Shown here: piece by piece, positions 16,930 through 25,828 of the stretch | Layout of the letters: each line of letters opens with the position of its first letter | How positions within the stretch are numbered: position 1 is the first letter of the stretch | Assembly (NCBI RefSeq): GCF_030518155.1 | Contig: NZ_JAULRU010000823.1 | Span: forward strand, 62,001-126,000 | Direction of reading: 5' to 3' | Source of the DNA: Gilvimarinus gilvus | GTDB taxonomy: Bacteria; Pseudomonadota; Gammaproteobacteria; Pseudomonadales; Cellvibrionaceae | DNA length: 64,000 nucleotides | The notes under the pieces: model-generated | What the model was told of the DNA's origin: nothing | What the model saw: the letters and a program-made list of their open reading frames with translations, nothing else | Database searches by the model: none | Translations under genes and position numbers: made by a program

Positions 16930-19900
16930 ATGCAACCCGAAACCCGACGCAGACTGTCTGGCATGGGCGCAGTGCCGCTCGCCATCACTGCGCTAGCGCT
17001 CACCGTTAGTCTGGTCAGCGCAACGGTCTTTCGCGGACCAACGCTCGTGGCGCCCTCTATCCATGAGCTTGTCGAAGCGCTGAGCGGCGCGGCGGCCTTG
17101 ACGGTCATGCTACTGCTGCTCGCCAACCCATCCATTGACAGGCCCATAAAGCATTGCCTAGCCGCTGGCTTCGGCCTTATGGGGTTATTGGATTTGCTAC
17201 ACGCCGTCGCGGCACCCGGGTATGCCGACAACTGGCTGCATGTTGTGTCCGCTTTGTTTGGCGGCATCTGTCTCGCCTCCCTTTGGCTCAGCCACAACCC
17301 GCGGGTCATGCAAGGCCTGCTGGTAACGGCTGTGGCTGGCTCGTCAGCTTGCGCATTGAGTTATCTGCTGGCGCCGGACAAGAGTGCAGTCCTTTTAATC
17401 GAGTCGTTAGGGTTACTGCTGCCGCGGGCATTCAGCCTTCTGGCCGGCTGCGGCTTTGCCTTGGCTGGCGCATTTTTCTATGTCACGCAACGCCCGTTGG
17501 AGCGCCAGGCAAGCTTTCGGGCCCTGGCGCTCGTGCTGCTCGCCGTGGCCAGCCTGTCCTACGCGCTGAGCACAAGCTGGCAACTAACCTGGTGGTGGAG
17601 TCACGCACTTCGCTGGACCGCCTATCTGTTAATGATTGCGTCTCTTTGTATCGGCAAAAGCCTCATCCAACGCCCCGACTTCGTCAACCTATCTGCGCTG
17701 CCAGAAAGGATAGCCGCACGAACCTTGAGCGTCTACCTAATGTCCGGCGTGATTATGACCCTTGGTTTAATCGTTATAGTGGGCTGGTTTTTCAACGCCA
17801 CCGTCGTCGTGCAACTTCACCCGGCATTGGTTCCCATGCAGTTCAACACCGCGGTTGGTTTTCTCACCACAGGTCTGGGGCTATTGTTATTGGCCCAGCA
17901 CCGCCTCACAAGCGCGACTGTGCTAGGGTTATTGGTGATGCTGCTAGGGTTACTGACGCTCGTCCAGTACCTGGCGGGGCTGAACCTCGGCCTTGATCAA
18001 CTCCTTTGGACCCATCATGTCGTGACCAACACCTCGCACCCCGGGCGCATGGCACCCAACTCGGCGCTGTGTTTTGTATTGAGCGGTACGGCCATCGCTC
18101 TTTTGGGCCAGTCACGACTCAACTTAAGGCTTCGCGAGCTGTGTGGACAGTTAATCGGCGTCTTATTGGGGGCATTGGCAGCCACAGCGCTACTGGGCTA
18201 CCTGATTCAGGCAAAAGGCGGTTATGGCTGGGGCGAATACACCCATATGGCTGGCCACACTGCGGCGGGCTTCTTGTTGACCGCCACGTGTCTTACACGC
18301 CTGTCCACCAGGTTGTCCTCAGGCGCCAGCGGCGCCGTTCCTCTTTGGGTGCCCGGAGCTCTATTTTTAATCGTACTGATTGCGGATGCCTTCACACCTA
18401 TGGGTATTGCCGCCGGCGTTGGCTATATTCCGCTGGTATTTTGCTGCCTATGGTACAGGAAACGAAGCGCACCACTTGTTTTTGCGGTTCTGTCCACAGC
18501 CTTAATCGTTCTCGGTTACTTTCTTTCCCAAGACGGCATCGCGCCCGTGGAAAACTCACTGGTCAATCGCACCGTATCAGTCGTTGCGGTATGGATTACA
18601 GCGACCATTGTTTATCTGTATTTCAAAGTGACCGAACAACTGGTGATCACCCGCGACCGACTCAGGCTCGCTATTGAAGGTGCCTCACTGGGCACTTGGG
18701 ACTGGGACGTCAGCACCGGTCAGGTGGTTTTTTCCGAGCGCTGGTGCGAAATGGTCGGTTATCGGCGCGAAGAGCTAGCTCAAGACTTTTCCACCTGGAC
18801 AAAGTTAGTGCACCCTGATGATATCGACGCCGCCACACAAACCGTTACTGATTATATTCAGGGCAACAGGGAGCTCTACGAATCGATCTTCCGGATGCAA
18901 CACAAAGACGGAAACTGGCGCTGGATTCGCTCCCTAGGCAAGATATTTGAACGCGACTCCGAGGGCAACCCACTGCGCCTGTCCGGCGTTCACGAAGATA
19001 TCACCGACCGCTTGCTCGCCGAGCAGAGGCTTCTCCTGTTGCAGAGCGCTGTGGATAATTCCCAAACTTGTGTTCTGATAACCACGGCCGACATCTATGA
19101 GCCCAAAATCGTCTACGCCAATGAGGGCACCCTCGCACTCAGCGGCTATTTACCCGAGGAAGTGATCGGGAGAAACCCTTCATTTTTGCAACAGGGCCCT
19201 GAGTCCACTCCAGATCAATCCGAGGCCCGAGAGGCCATCAAGCAGGCGCTGCAAAACGAACAGATATTCCACGGTGAGCTGACCAATTTCAAAAAAAACG
19301 GTGAAGAGTATCAGATCAACATTACCATTTTCCCGGTTCGGGACAACAACGGCACTATTACAAACCTGGGCTCAATTGCCTACGACATTACCGAACAGAA
19401 GCTGGCCAAAAAAAACCTGGAACAAGAACAGCTGCGATTCCGGGCTGCTATGGAGCACTCGCCTATCGGGATGGCACTGGTTGCACCGGACGGCTCTTGG
19501 CTCAAAGTCAACCAGTCTTTGTGCGACATTGTCGGCTATTCGCAAGAGGAGTTGATGGCCTCAGACTTTCAAACCATTACCCACCCGGACGATCTCGATT
19601 TAGACCTTGAGCATGTTAGGAATGTGTTGTCGGGGAAACTATCGACCTATGAAATGGAGAAGCGATACATTACCAAGCTTGGCGAGGTGGTTTGGGTTTT
19701 GCTCTCAGTATCACTGGTGCGTCATGAAGACGGCAGTCCAAGACACTTTATTTCACAGATTCAAAACATTCAGGCACGCAAAGAGCAAGAAGCCCAAATA
19801 AAAGCCTACCTGGAAGCGCTCGAAAAAAGCAACCGGCAACTGGACGATTTCGCCTACATCGCCTCACACGATTTAAAGGAGCCTCTTCGCGGAATCAACA

Positions 19901-20538
19901 ACCACTCTCAGTCACTGCTGCGCAACTACGCCTCCTCGCTGGATGAGCGCGGCGAGCACAAACTCAATAGACTTGTCGCTCTAACAGGTAAAATGGAATC
20001 TCTGATTAACGACCTCCTATTTTATTCCAGGCTCAACAAAAACAAAGATACGTCTGAATTAATTGATACAAGGGAGTTGGCACGCGAAGAGATTGTGCTT
20101 TTGGAGAAGTACATAGCCGACCACAACGCCGAACTGATAGTCGCAGAAAACTTGCCTCGCCTTAAGCACAATCGAAGCAGGCTAGGCATCATTTTCAGAA
20201 ATTTAATAGTCAACGGCATTAAGTACAATGACAACAACAGGAAGATAATTACAATATCCTTTGATGAAACATTTTCCGGTCAGGAAGGAGAGTGCAGCAA
20301 TGTGTTTCACATTCGCGACAACGGCATTGGCATTGGCAGCGAGTTTCACAACAGTATTTTCAGAATGTTCAAACGCCTTAACAGTGAGAAGGCCTACGGC
20401 ATGGGAACGGGCGCCGGACTAACGTTTGTCAATAAGATCATCAGCCAGGACGGCGGCAAAATATGGCTGGACTCCACTCCCGGAGAGGGAACCACATTTC
20501 ACTTTTATTTACACGGAGAAGACAGTGAGAAGAATTAG
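16930..20538 (+). CDS. Multi-TM PAS sensor histidine kinase
   Basis: A 1202-residue membrane kinase. Residues 1-250 form a first block of about seven helices that resembles the MASE3 sensor module (HELVEAL, LLDLLHAVAAPGY). A second block of helices spans about 265-560. Three PAS domains follow (about 576-695, 704-825, 834-945), then a HisKA domain with His980 (SHDLKEPLR) and an HATPase domain (N-box about 1090, G-boxes about 1135-1175). The second PAS has the LOV-like GRN.SFLQ but Pro in place of the photoreactive Cys. There is no receiver domain, which fits the receiver genes that follow. AAGGAG lies eight bases upstream of ATG. The signal is unknown. Confidence 0.86.
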   Translation: MQPETRRRLSGMGAVPLAITALALTVSLVSATVFRGPTLVAPSIHELVEALSGAAALTVMLLLLANPSIDRPIKHCLAAGFGLMGLLDLLHAVAAPGYADNWLHVVSALFGGICLASLWLSHNPRVMQGLLVTAVAGSSACALSYLLAPDKSAVLLIESLGLLLPRAFSLLAGCGFALAGAFFYVTQRPLERQASFRALALVLLAVASLSYALSTSWQLTWWWSHALRWTAYLLMIASLCIGKSLIQRPDFVNLSALPERIAARTLSVYLMSGVIMTLGLIVIVGWFFNATVVVQLHPALVPMQFNTAVGFLTTGLGLLLLAQHRLTSATVLGLLVMLLGLLTLVQYLAGLNLGLDQLLWTHHVVTNTSHPGRMAPNSALCFVLSGTAIALLGQSRLNLRLRELCGQLIGVLLGALAATALLGYLIQAKGGYGWGEYTHMAGHTAAGFLLTATCLTRLSTRLSSGASGAVPLWVPGALFLIVLIADAFTPMGIAAGVGYIPLVFCCLWYRKRSAPLVFAVLSTALIVLGYFLSQDGIAPVENSLVNRTVSVVAVWITATIVYLYFKVTEQLVITRDRLRLAIEGASLGTWDWDVSTGQVVFSERWCEMVGYRREELAQDFSTWTKLVHPDDIDAATQTVTDYIQGNRELYESIFRMQHKDGNWRWIRSLGKIFERDSEGNPLRLSGVHEDITDRLLAEQRLLLLQSAVDNSQTCVLITTADIYEPKIVYANEGTLALSGYLPEEVIGRNPSFLQQGPESTPDQSEAREAIKQALQNEQIFHGELTNFKKNGEEYQINITIFPVRDNNGTITNLGSIAYDITEQKLAKKNLEQEQLRFRAAMEHSPIGMALVAPDGSWLKVNQSLCDIVGYSQEELMASDFQTITHPDDLDLDLEHVRNVLSGKLSTYEMEKRYITKLGEVVWVLLSVSLVRHEDGSPRHFISQIQNIQARKEQEAQIKAYLEALEKSNRQLDDFAYIASHDLKEPLRGINNHSQSLLRNYASSLDERGEHKLNRLVALTGKMESLINDLLFYSRLNKNKDTSELIDTRELAREEIVLLEKYIADHNAELIVAENLPRLKHNRSRLGIIFRNLIVNGIKYNDNNRKIITISFDETFSGQEGECSNVFHIRDNGIGIGSEFHNSIFRMFKRLNSEKAYGMGTGAGLTFVNKIISQDGGKIWLDSTPGEGTTFHFYLHGEDSEKN

Positions 20539-20977
20539 CCAATCGCAACGTATCATGGTGGTCGAAGACAGTGATGACGACTATGACATCATGATGGAGG
20601 CTTTCTCCATTTACAACAACGTCAAGAACCCTGTCGTCAGATTTGAGGACGGCAAAGAGGCACTGCGGTATCTCAACGACCTATCTGAAGCCAAAGAACA
20701 ATCCAAGGATCACTTCCCGGGAATTATACTGCTAGATCTTAACCTTCCCGGAATAGACGGAAGAGAAGTCCTGCGGCAAGTAAAATCCAACGAAAGACTC
20801 AGAAAAATACCCGTCGTCATTCTGACAACGTCCCAGGACGAACGGGATATTGAAGACTGCTACGCTATTGGCGCCAACACTTATATCCAGAAGCCCGTGG
20901 ACCTGGACAAGTTCTTTGAAGCGATCAAACAGCTCAACGAATATTGGTTCGAGATTGCCATACTACCTAAGGAGTAA
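20525..20977 (+). CDS. Single-domain response regulator (Rcp1-like)
   Basis: A 150-residue receiver with no output domain. The phosphoacceptor is Asp71 (LLDLNLPG), the acidic pocket is EDSDDD (residues 15-19), and Lys123 (IQKPVD) is present. The spacing and the length resemble Rcp1, which relays phosphate for phytochrome-type kinases. I chose GTG 20525 because GGAG lies at 20516-20519, six bases upstream, and because this start overlaps the kinase stop (translational coupling). ATG 20555 would truncate nothing essential but lacks a ribosome site. Confidence 0.85.
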   Translation: MRRISQSQRIMVVEDSDDDYDIMMEAFSIYNNVKNPVVRFEDGKEALRYLNDLSEAKEQSKDHFPGIILLDLNLPGIDGREVLRQVKSNERLRKIPVVILTTSQDERDIEDCYAIGANTYIQKPVDLDKFFEAIKQLNEYWFEIAILPKE

Positions 20978-20980
20978 GCG

Positions 20981-21667
20981 ATGAAAGCGAGTCTCAAAGT
21001 TCTCGTGGTCGATGACAGCGAAGACGACCGGGAGCAATACCGCGAGAGACTGACCGAAGACGAACAGCGAAGCTGGCTTATTACCGAGGCGGAAGATGGC
21101 CGTACGGCTATTGACCTGGTTAAAAACCGCTCTTTCGATTGCATCCTGCTCGACTATTCGCTACCCGGCCGTGATGGCTTAGAGATTTTGAAACGCCTTC
21201 GCGAAAGTAATATCAAGGTGCCGATTATTATGCTGACCGGCCAGGGTAACGAAAAAATTGCGGTTGAGGCCATGAAGTTGGGAGCGCAAGACTATCTTCC
21301 TAAAAGCAATATTGACACGGCAATCATCACCGGCAGTATCGTACAGGCCATCGAGCGCAAGAGCGAAGAAATAGAGCTGTTCAGAAGGGCAAATTACGAC
21401 CACCTAACTGGTCTCGCCAGCCGATCGCTACTGGACGACCGGTTACTTCGAGCGGTAGACCTTTGTACTCGAAACAAAAGCGCGTTCGCCCTTATCTACT
21501 TGGACTTGGACAGATTCAAGCAAGTCAATGATACCTATGGACATGACTGTGGTGATGAACTTTTAATAGAGGCGGCCAGGCGACTGCAAAACACCGTTCG
21601 CGCAGCCGACAAAGCCATGTACGAGTGTAAACGCAACACAACTCTTAAATTTATGTTGTTCGAATAA
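20981..21667 (+). CDS. Receiver protein with truncated GGDEF domain
   Basis: A 228-residue protein. The receiver (about 1-125) has Asp58 (LLDYSLPGRDG). A GGDEF-type domain starts at Tyr139 (YDHLTGLASR) and keeps the Mg-binding DLDRFK and the nucleotide-site Asn-Asp (QVNDTYGH). At residues 207-212 the sequence jumps from VRAAD directly to KAMYECKR, the last helix of the family. The segment with the GG[DE]EF loop, about 70-80 residues, is missing without breaking the frame. It therefore cannot be a normal cyclase but may still bind GTP or act as a receiver. It starts three bases after the previous stop. Confidence 0.85.
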   Translation: MKASLKVLVVDDSEDDREQYRERLTEDEQRSWLITEAEDGRTAIDLVKNRSFDCILLDYSLPGRDGLEILKRLRESNIKVPIIMLTGQGNEKIAVEAMKLGAQDYLPKSNIDTAIITGSIVQAIERKSEEIELFRRANYDHLTGLASRSLLDDRLLRAVDLCTRNKSAFALIYLDLDRFKQVNDTYGHDCGDELLIEAARRLQNTVRAADKAMYECKRNTTLKFMLFE

Positions 21668-21687
21668 TACAAATTTTTATTTAATAT

Positions 21688-21959
21688 CTAGCAAGGCTGT
21701 TGAAAAACCCCAAGCGTACTCAGACTTTCAGGCTGACTCGTAATCTAGGCGGCCGTTTGAAGGTGTGTGTCCACCCATCGAAAAAGGGCAACGACGAGTA
21801 CGTGCCAGTCTGAAAGCCCCGGAGGGCGTGGCCTGAAGCGCACATCTGCTGCGCCTTGCTTCTAGCAAAGGTAACCACCCTGTCCGTCGAGACAAGACAC
21901 TACATCTGTACGCATCAGGCTACGCTGAGCATGCATGGGGTTTTTCAACAGCCTGCTAG
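21688..21959. repeat. MITE-like dispersed repeat, copy D (about 272 bp, longest)
   Basis: It has terminal inverted repeats of about 23 bp (CTAGCAAGGCTGTTGAAAAA... left; ...TTTTTCAACAGCCTGCTAG right). The right half is the reverse complement of copy A. It has no open frame of transposase type. Its left end follows the truncated GGDEF gene by 20 bases. Confidence 0.82.
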
Positions 21960-22127
21960 TCACGGGCCTTATAAAGTCCGGCCTGAACTCACCGAAGAAA
22001 AGTACTCAATGTATAACAACAAAGGCATCGTCTCATAAGCGACTGAGCCAAGTGAATGGAATGAGAAAGTCTGATGTCAGACGTCTGACGACGGACGCAA
22101 TAGAAAAATAAAAACTGGAGGACTGAC

Positions 22128-22164
22128 GGTGAACGGTGAACGGTGAACGGTGAACGGTGAACGG
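22128..22164. repeat. Tandem heptamer GGTGAAC, five units
   Basis: Five perfect units of GGTGAAC plus a partial sixth between the GGDEF gene and pgk. Just to the left (about 22073-22097) lie scattered GTCTGA/TCAGAC motifs of the other heptamer family. Confidence 0.85.
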
Positions 22165-22178
22165 AAAAAGCATATAAA

Positions 22179-22202
22179 AAAGGCGAGCCAAAGCTCGCCT
22201 TT
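22179..22202 (-). terminator. pgk terminator
   Basis: Stem AAAGGCGAGC/GCTCGCCTTT with a four-base loop; on the minus strand a run of T follows, 25 bases after the pgk stop. Confidence 0.85.
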
Positions 22203-22226
22203 CAATACACAACCGAAGGTTAAAAC

Positions 22227-23402
22227 CTACCCCTTCGCGCGCTCTTCCAATATCGCTACCGCTGGCAATTGCTTACCTTCTACAAACTCAAGGAAAGCAC
22301 CACCGCCGGTGGATACATAACTTACTTGATCCGCCAAATTCCACTTATCGATAGCCGCCAAAGTATCACCACCACCGGCTACCGAGAAGGCGTCGCTTTC
22401 GGCAATCGCGCGGGAAATAACTTCGGTACCTTTGGCAAAGGCATCGTATTCAAACACGCCGCAGGGGCCATTCCACAAAACGGTTTTGGCGTTTTTGATA
22501 ATCTCGGCAACGCGGGCCGCGGTTTCCGGGCCGTAGTCGATAATTTCTTCGTCAGCCTGAATATCGCTGGCCGCTTTCACTTCGGTTTTACTGTCGTGAC
22601 TCCAGTCACTGAAACCGTCTTTGGTGGTGCGCACATCGGTAGCAAAAACCACTTCAGTGGTGTCACGCAAACGCTGCGCTTCAGGCATCAGGTCTTTCTC
22701 GTACAGAGAGTTACCCACTTCGTTACCGGCCGAGGCAACAAACGTGTTGGAAATACCGCCGCCCACCACCAAAATGTCAGCAATTTTTGACAGGGCATCG
22801 AGCACGCTCAGCTTGGTCGATACTTTAGAGCCACCGACAATCGCTACCAGTGGCCGAGCTGGGTTATCCAAAGCCTTACCGAGAGCATCTAATTCACCGG
22901 CCAGTAAGGGGCCTGCGCAGGCAATAGGTGCAAACTTAGCAACACCGTGGGTCGAGGCCTGCGCGCGGTGCGCGGTACCGAAGGCGTCCATTACGAAGAT
23001 GTCGCACAGAGCCGCCATTTTTTTCGCCAGCGCATCGTCGTTGGCTTTCTCGCCCGCGTTAAACCGTACGTTTTCCAGCAGCACAACATCGGCGTCACCC
23101 ATATCGACACCGTCCACCCAGTCTTTTACCAGAGCGACATCGCGCCCCAACTTTTTGCTGAGCTCTGCGGCGACAGGGGCAAGTGAAGCGGCTTCGTCAT
23201 AGGTGCCCTCTTCCGGGCGACCCAGATGAGACATCAGCAGTACTTTGGCACCGCCATCCAAGGCTTTTTGAATAGTCGGCAGCGAGGCGTCGATACGCAC
23301 TGTGCTGGTGATTTTGCCGTCATCCAAAGGGACGTTCAGATCCTGACGGATCAATACGCGCTTGCCTGAAAGGTCCTGATCAGTCATCAGTTTTACGTTC
23401 AT
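22227..23402 (-). CDS. pgk: Phosphoglycerate kinase
   Basis: A 391-residue glycolytic kinase: 1,3-bisphosphoglycerate + ADP to 3-phosphoglycerate + ATP in the cytosol. It shows [44 protein letters not shown] and the GGGDTLAA nucleotide site near the end. The length is standard. The start at ATG 23402 has CGGAG six bases upstream. It lies downstream of tkt on the minus strand with a hairpin between them; the epd gene often found between tkt and pgk in Pseudomonas is missing. Confidence 0.97.
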   Translation of the reverse strand: MNVKLMTDQDLSGKRVLIRQDLNVPLDDGKITSTVRIDASLPTIQKALDGGAKVLLMSHLGRPEEGTYDEAASLAPVAAELSKKLGRDVALVKDWVDGVDMGDADVVLLENVRFNAGEKANDDALAKKMAALCDIFVMDAFGTAHRAQASTHGVAKFAPIACAGPLLAGELDALGKALDNPARPLVAIVGGSKVSTKLSVLDALSKIADILVVGGGISNTFVASAGNEVGNSLYEKDLMPEAQRLRDTTEVVFATDVRTTKDGFSDWSHDSKTEVKAASDIQADEEIIDYGPETAARVAEIIKNAKTVLWNGPCGVFEYDAFAKGTEVISRAIAESDAFSVAGGGDTLAAIDKWNLADQVSYVSTGGGAFLEFVEGKQLPAVAILEERAKG

Positions 23403-23461
23403 GTGTCGCTCCGTAAATTGCGCTCTGCGCTGCTAAATAGGAAAGAGTAATAAGATAGAAA

Positions 23462-23485
23462 AAAACGCCGCCGGGCGGCGGCGTT
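23462..23485 (-). terminator. Hairpin between tkt and pgk
   Basis: Stem ACGCCGCC/GGCGGCGT with loop GGGC, followed on the minus strand by TTTTTTT. It lies 14 bases after the tkt stop and would end or limit transcription into pgk, so pgk likely needs its own start or readthrough. Confidence 0.8.
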
Positions 23486-23499
23486 CATAGCCTAAAAGC

Positions 23500-25500
23500 T
23501 TAGTCTAAAAGCTCTTGGGCAGTGGCAGCAATGTTATCGGCAGTGAAACCGAAGTGCTTCATCAGGTCTGGCCCTTTGGCAGATTCGCCGAAGGTAGTCA
23601 TACCCACAATGCGGCCATCGATACCCACATACTTGTACCAGCAATCGGCGTGGGCTGCTTCCACGGCAACGCGGTTGCTAACAGCCAGAGGCAGTACAGC
23701 CTCTTTATAAGCCGCATCCTGCAGATCAAACACGCTGGTGCTTGGCATAGACACAACACGCACTTTGTTGCCTTTAGCGATCAGCAGCTCAGCCGCTTCA
23801 ACGGTAACCGGCACTTCAGAACCGGTGGCAATCAGAATCACATCTGGCGTGCCATCACAGTCTTTCAGTACGTAACCACCTTTAGCGATGTTGGCCACTT
23901 CGCTGTCAGCGCGCTCAACCGGGTCGATACCCTGACGGCTGAAGACCAGCGCCGAAGGCCCGTCTTTACGCTCAATGGCAGACTTCCAGGCAACCGCAGT
24001 TTCGGTGCTGTCGCACGGACGCCAGGTTTGCATGTTGGGCGTCAAGCGCAAGGTGCCCAATACTTCCACCGGCTGGTGAGTTGGGCCGTCTTCACCCTGA
24101 CCAATAGAGTCGTGGGTGTAAACAAACACGTTGCGCAGCTTCATCAGCGCCGCCATACGTACCGCGTTAGCCGCGTACTGCTGGAACATCAGGAAGGTTG
24201 CGCCGTAGTTTATAAAACCGCCGTGCGCGCTCATACCGTTCATGATGGCGCTCATACCAAACTCGCGAACACCGTGGTAGATGTAATTGCCATCGGCATT
24301 TAACGCTGTGATTGGGCGTGAACCCTCCCACATAGTCAGATTAGAGCCGGCGAGGTCGGCAGAGCCACCCACCATTTCTGGCAGTAGTTTGTTAAAGGCG
24401 GCAATGGTTTTTTGCGACGCTTTACGTGAGGCCACTTTCTCTGGGTTAGCCTGACACTCGGCAATAAAGGCTTCAGCTTTTTCGGCGAAATCGGCAGGCA
24501 GGTCACCTTTGATAACACGGCGCTCGTACTCAGCCGCCTCAGCAGGGTAAGCCGCTTTATAGGCTTCGAATTTGGCCTGCCAGCTCTTTTCAGCAGCGGA
24601 ACCTGCCTCTTTGGCATCCCAACCGGCGTAAACCTCAGAGGGAATTTCGAAAGGTGCGTGCTCCCACTTCAGGAATTCGCGAGTCGCTGCCACTTCGTCA
24701 TCACCCAGCGGGGCGCCGTGACAGTCGTGTGAGCCAGACTTGTTAGGCGAACCAAAACCGATGGTGGTTTTGCAGCAAATCAAAGTTGGCTTTTGATCTT
24801 CCTCTTGCGCGGCGACAATGGCTCGCTTGATAGCTTCTGGGTCGTGACCGTCAACGGCGGGAATAACGTGCCAGCCGTAAGCCTCAAAACGCTTAGGCGT
24901 GTCGTCGGTAAACCAGCCTTCAACGTGACCGTCGATAGAGATGCCGTTGTCATCCCAAAAGGCAATCAGCTTGCCTAGGCCTAAGGTGCCCGCGATAGAA
25001 CAAGTCTCGTGCGAGATACCTTCCATCATGCAGCCATCACCCAGGAAGCAATAGGTGTTGTGATCGACAATGTCGTGACCGTCGCGGTTAAATTGAGCGG
25101 CCAGCATTTTTTCGGCAATGGCCATACCTACCGCGGTGCTGATACCTTGACCCAGTGGGCCCGTGGTAATTTCAACGCCTTCGGTGTAACCGTACTCTGG
25201 GTGACCAGGTGTTTTTGAGTGCAACTGACGGAAGTTTTTCAACTCGCCCATAGGCAGGTTGTAGCCCGACAGGTGCAGCAGAGAATAAACCAGCATGGAA
25301 CCATGGCCGTTGGACAGCACAAAACGGTCGCGGTCGCTCCACTGAGGGTTCTCTGGGTTATGTTGTAAGAAGTCGTTCCACAGGACTTCGGCAATATCTG
25401 CCATACCCATGGGGGCGCCAGGGTGGCCACTTTGGGCTTTTTGCACGGCATCCATAGACAGGACACGGATGGCGTTTGCAAGTTCTAAACGAGACGGCAT
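23500..25500 (-). CDS. tkt: Transketolase
   Basis: A 666-residue thiamine-diphosphate enzyme of the pentose phosphate and carbon-shuttling pathways. It starts [19 protein letters not shown], has [16 protein letters not shown], the ThDP/Mg motif [25 protein letters not shown] and the C-terminal [10 protein letters not shown]. Its usual length is 660-670. I chose ATG 25500: AAGGAG stands 11 bases upstream, while an in-frame TTG at 25509 is only two bases from it. The gene is divergent from the sahR-metK operon. Confidence 0.97.
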   Translation of the reverse strand: MPSRLELANAIRVLSMDAVQKAQSGHPGAPMGMADIAEVLWNDFLQHNPENPQWSDRDRFVLSNGHGSMLVYSLLHLSGYNLPMGELKNFRQLHSKTPGHPEYGYTEGVEITTGPLGQGISTAVGMAIAEKMLAAQFNRDGHDIVDHNTYCFLGDGCMMEGISHETCSIAGTLGLGKLIAFWDDNGISIDGHVEGWFTDDTPKRFEAYGWHVIPAVDGHDPEAIKRAIVAAQEEDQKPTLICCKTTIGFGSPNKSGSHDCHGAPLGDDEVAATREFLKWEHAPFEIPSEVYAGWDAKEAGSAAEKSWQAKFEAYKAAYPAEAAEYERRVIKGDLPADFAEKAEAFIAECQANPEKVASRKASQKTIAAFNKLLPEMVGGSADLAGSNLTMWEGSRPITALNADGNYIYHGVREFGMSAIMNGMSAHGGFINYGATFLMFQQYAANAVRMAALMKLRNVFVYTHDSIGQGEDGPTHQPVEVLGTLRLTPNMQTWRPCDSTETAVAWKSAIERKDGPSALVFSRQGIDPVERADSEVANIAKGGYVLKDCDGTPDVILIATGSEVPVTVEAAELLIAKGNKVRVVSMPSTSVFDLQDAAYKEAVLPLAVSNRVAVEAAHADCWYKYVGIDGRIVGMTTFGESAKGPDLMKHFGFTADNIAATAQELLD

Positions 25501-25773
25501 AGGGGTCAAGGCTCCTTATAAAGTAGCTTGGGTTAGATTCAAGTTGACCTCTGGCGGGCCTAAAATCAGTTGTTACGCAACCTTGTCTTGCGTGGCTCAC
25601 AAGTACTTGGGCTGAAAATAGTCAAAGCCTAAGCCTGTTGGCTCCACTTTTTTGGGGGCGCTATTGTCCCGCACCTCGTCGCCACAGTAAAGGCAAAGGC
25701 CGCCTGAGCACGCCCTAAACGCCGAATTTTAGGGAATTTGCGCGCTCAATCGAAGAATGCATAACGAAGCACG
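25501..25773. other. Intergenic region between tkt and sahR
   Basis: About 270 bases that must contain the leftward tkt promoter and leader. I recognise no riboswitch fold here; an eight-base CCCTAAAA/TTTTAGGG-like pair near 25707-25735 is too weak to call. Confidence 0.4.
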
Positions 25774-25821
25774 ACATCTATATCAAAAAATTTTGATATA
25801 GATGTGGAATTCGACTATCAT
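25774..25821 (+). promoter_or_regulatory. SahR-type operator and promoter of the methyl-cycle operon
   Basis: The perfect inverted repeat has 15-base arms (ACATCTATATCAAAA at 25774-25788 and its complement at 25791-25805) around a two-base spacer. Overlapping its right arm is -35 TTGATA (25793-25798), a 17-base spacer and -10 TATCAT (25816-25821). Repressor binding would block polymerase. The expected start of transcription (about 25828) falls on the ATG at 25829, so the message may be leaderless. Confidence 0.78.
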
Positions 25822-25828
25822 ACCGTCC

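Noticed and set aside
17154-18677. Two long open frames (280 and 223 codons) inside the sensor kinase gene
   Set aside because: Arg/Pro-rich out-of-phase translations of a GC-rich membrane gene; no ribosome sites and no domains.
23515-24303. A 262-codon plus-strand frame opposite tkt
   Set aside because: It lies wholly inside transketolase and shows His/Val-rich composition typical of an antisense shadow.
25501-25773. SAM or SAH riboswitch near metK or ahcY
   Set aside because: The space before sahR belongs to tkt, the ahcY leader is only 50 bases, and no riboswitch core is recognisable; control by the SahR-type repressor explains the operon.
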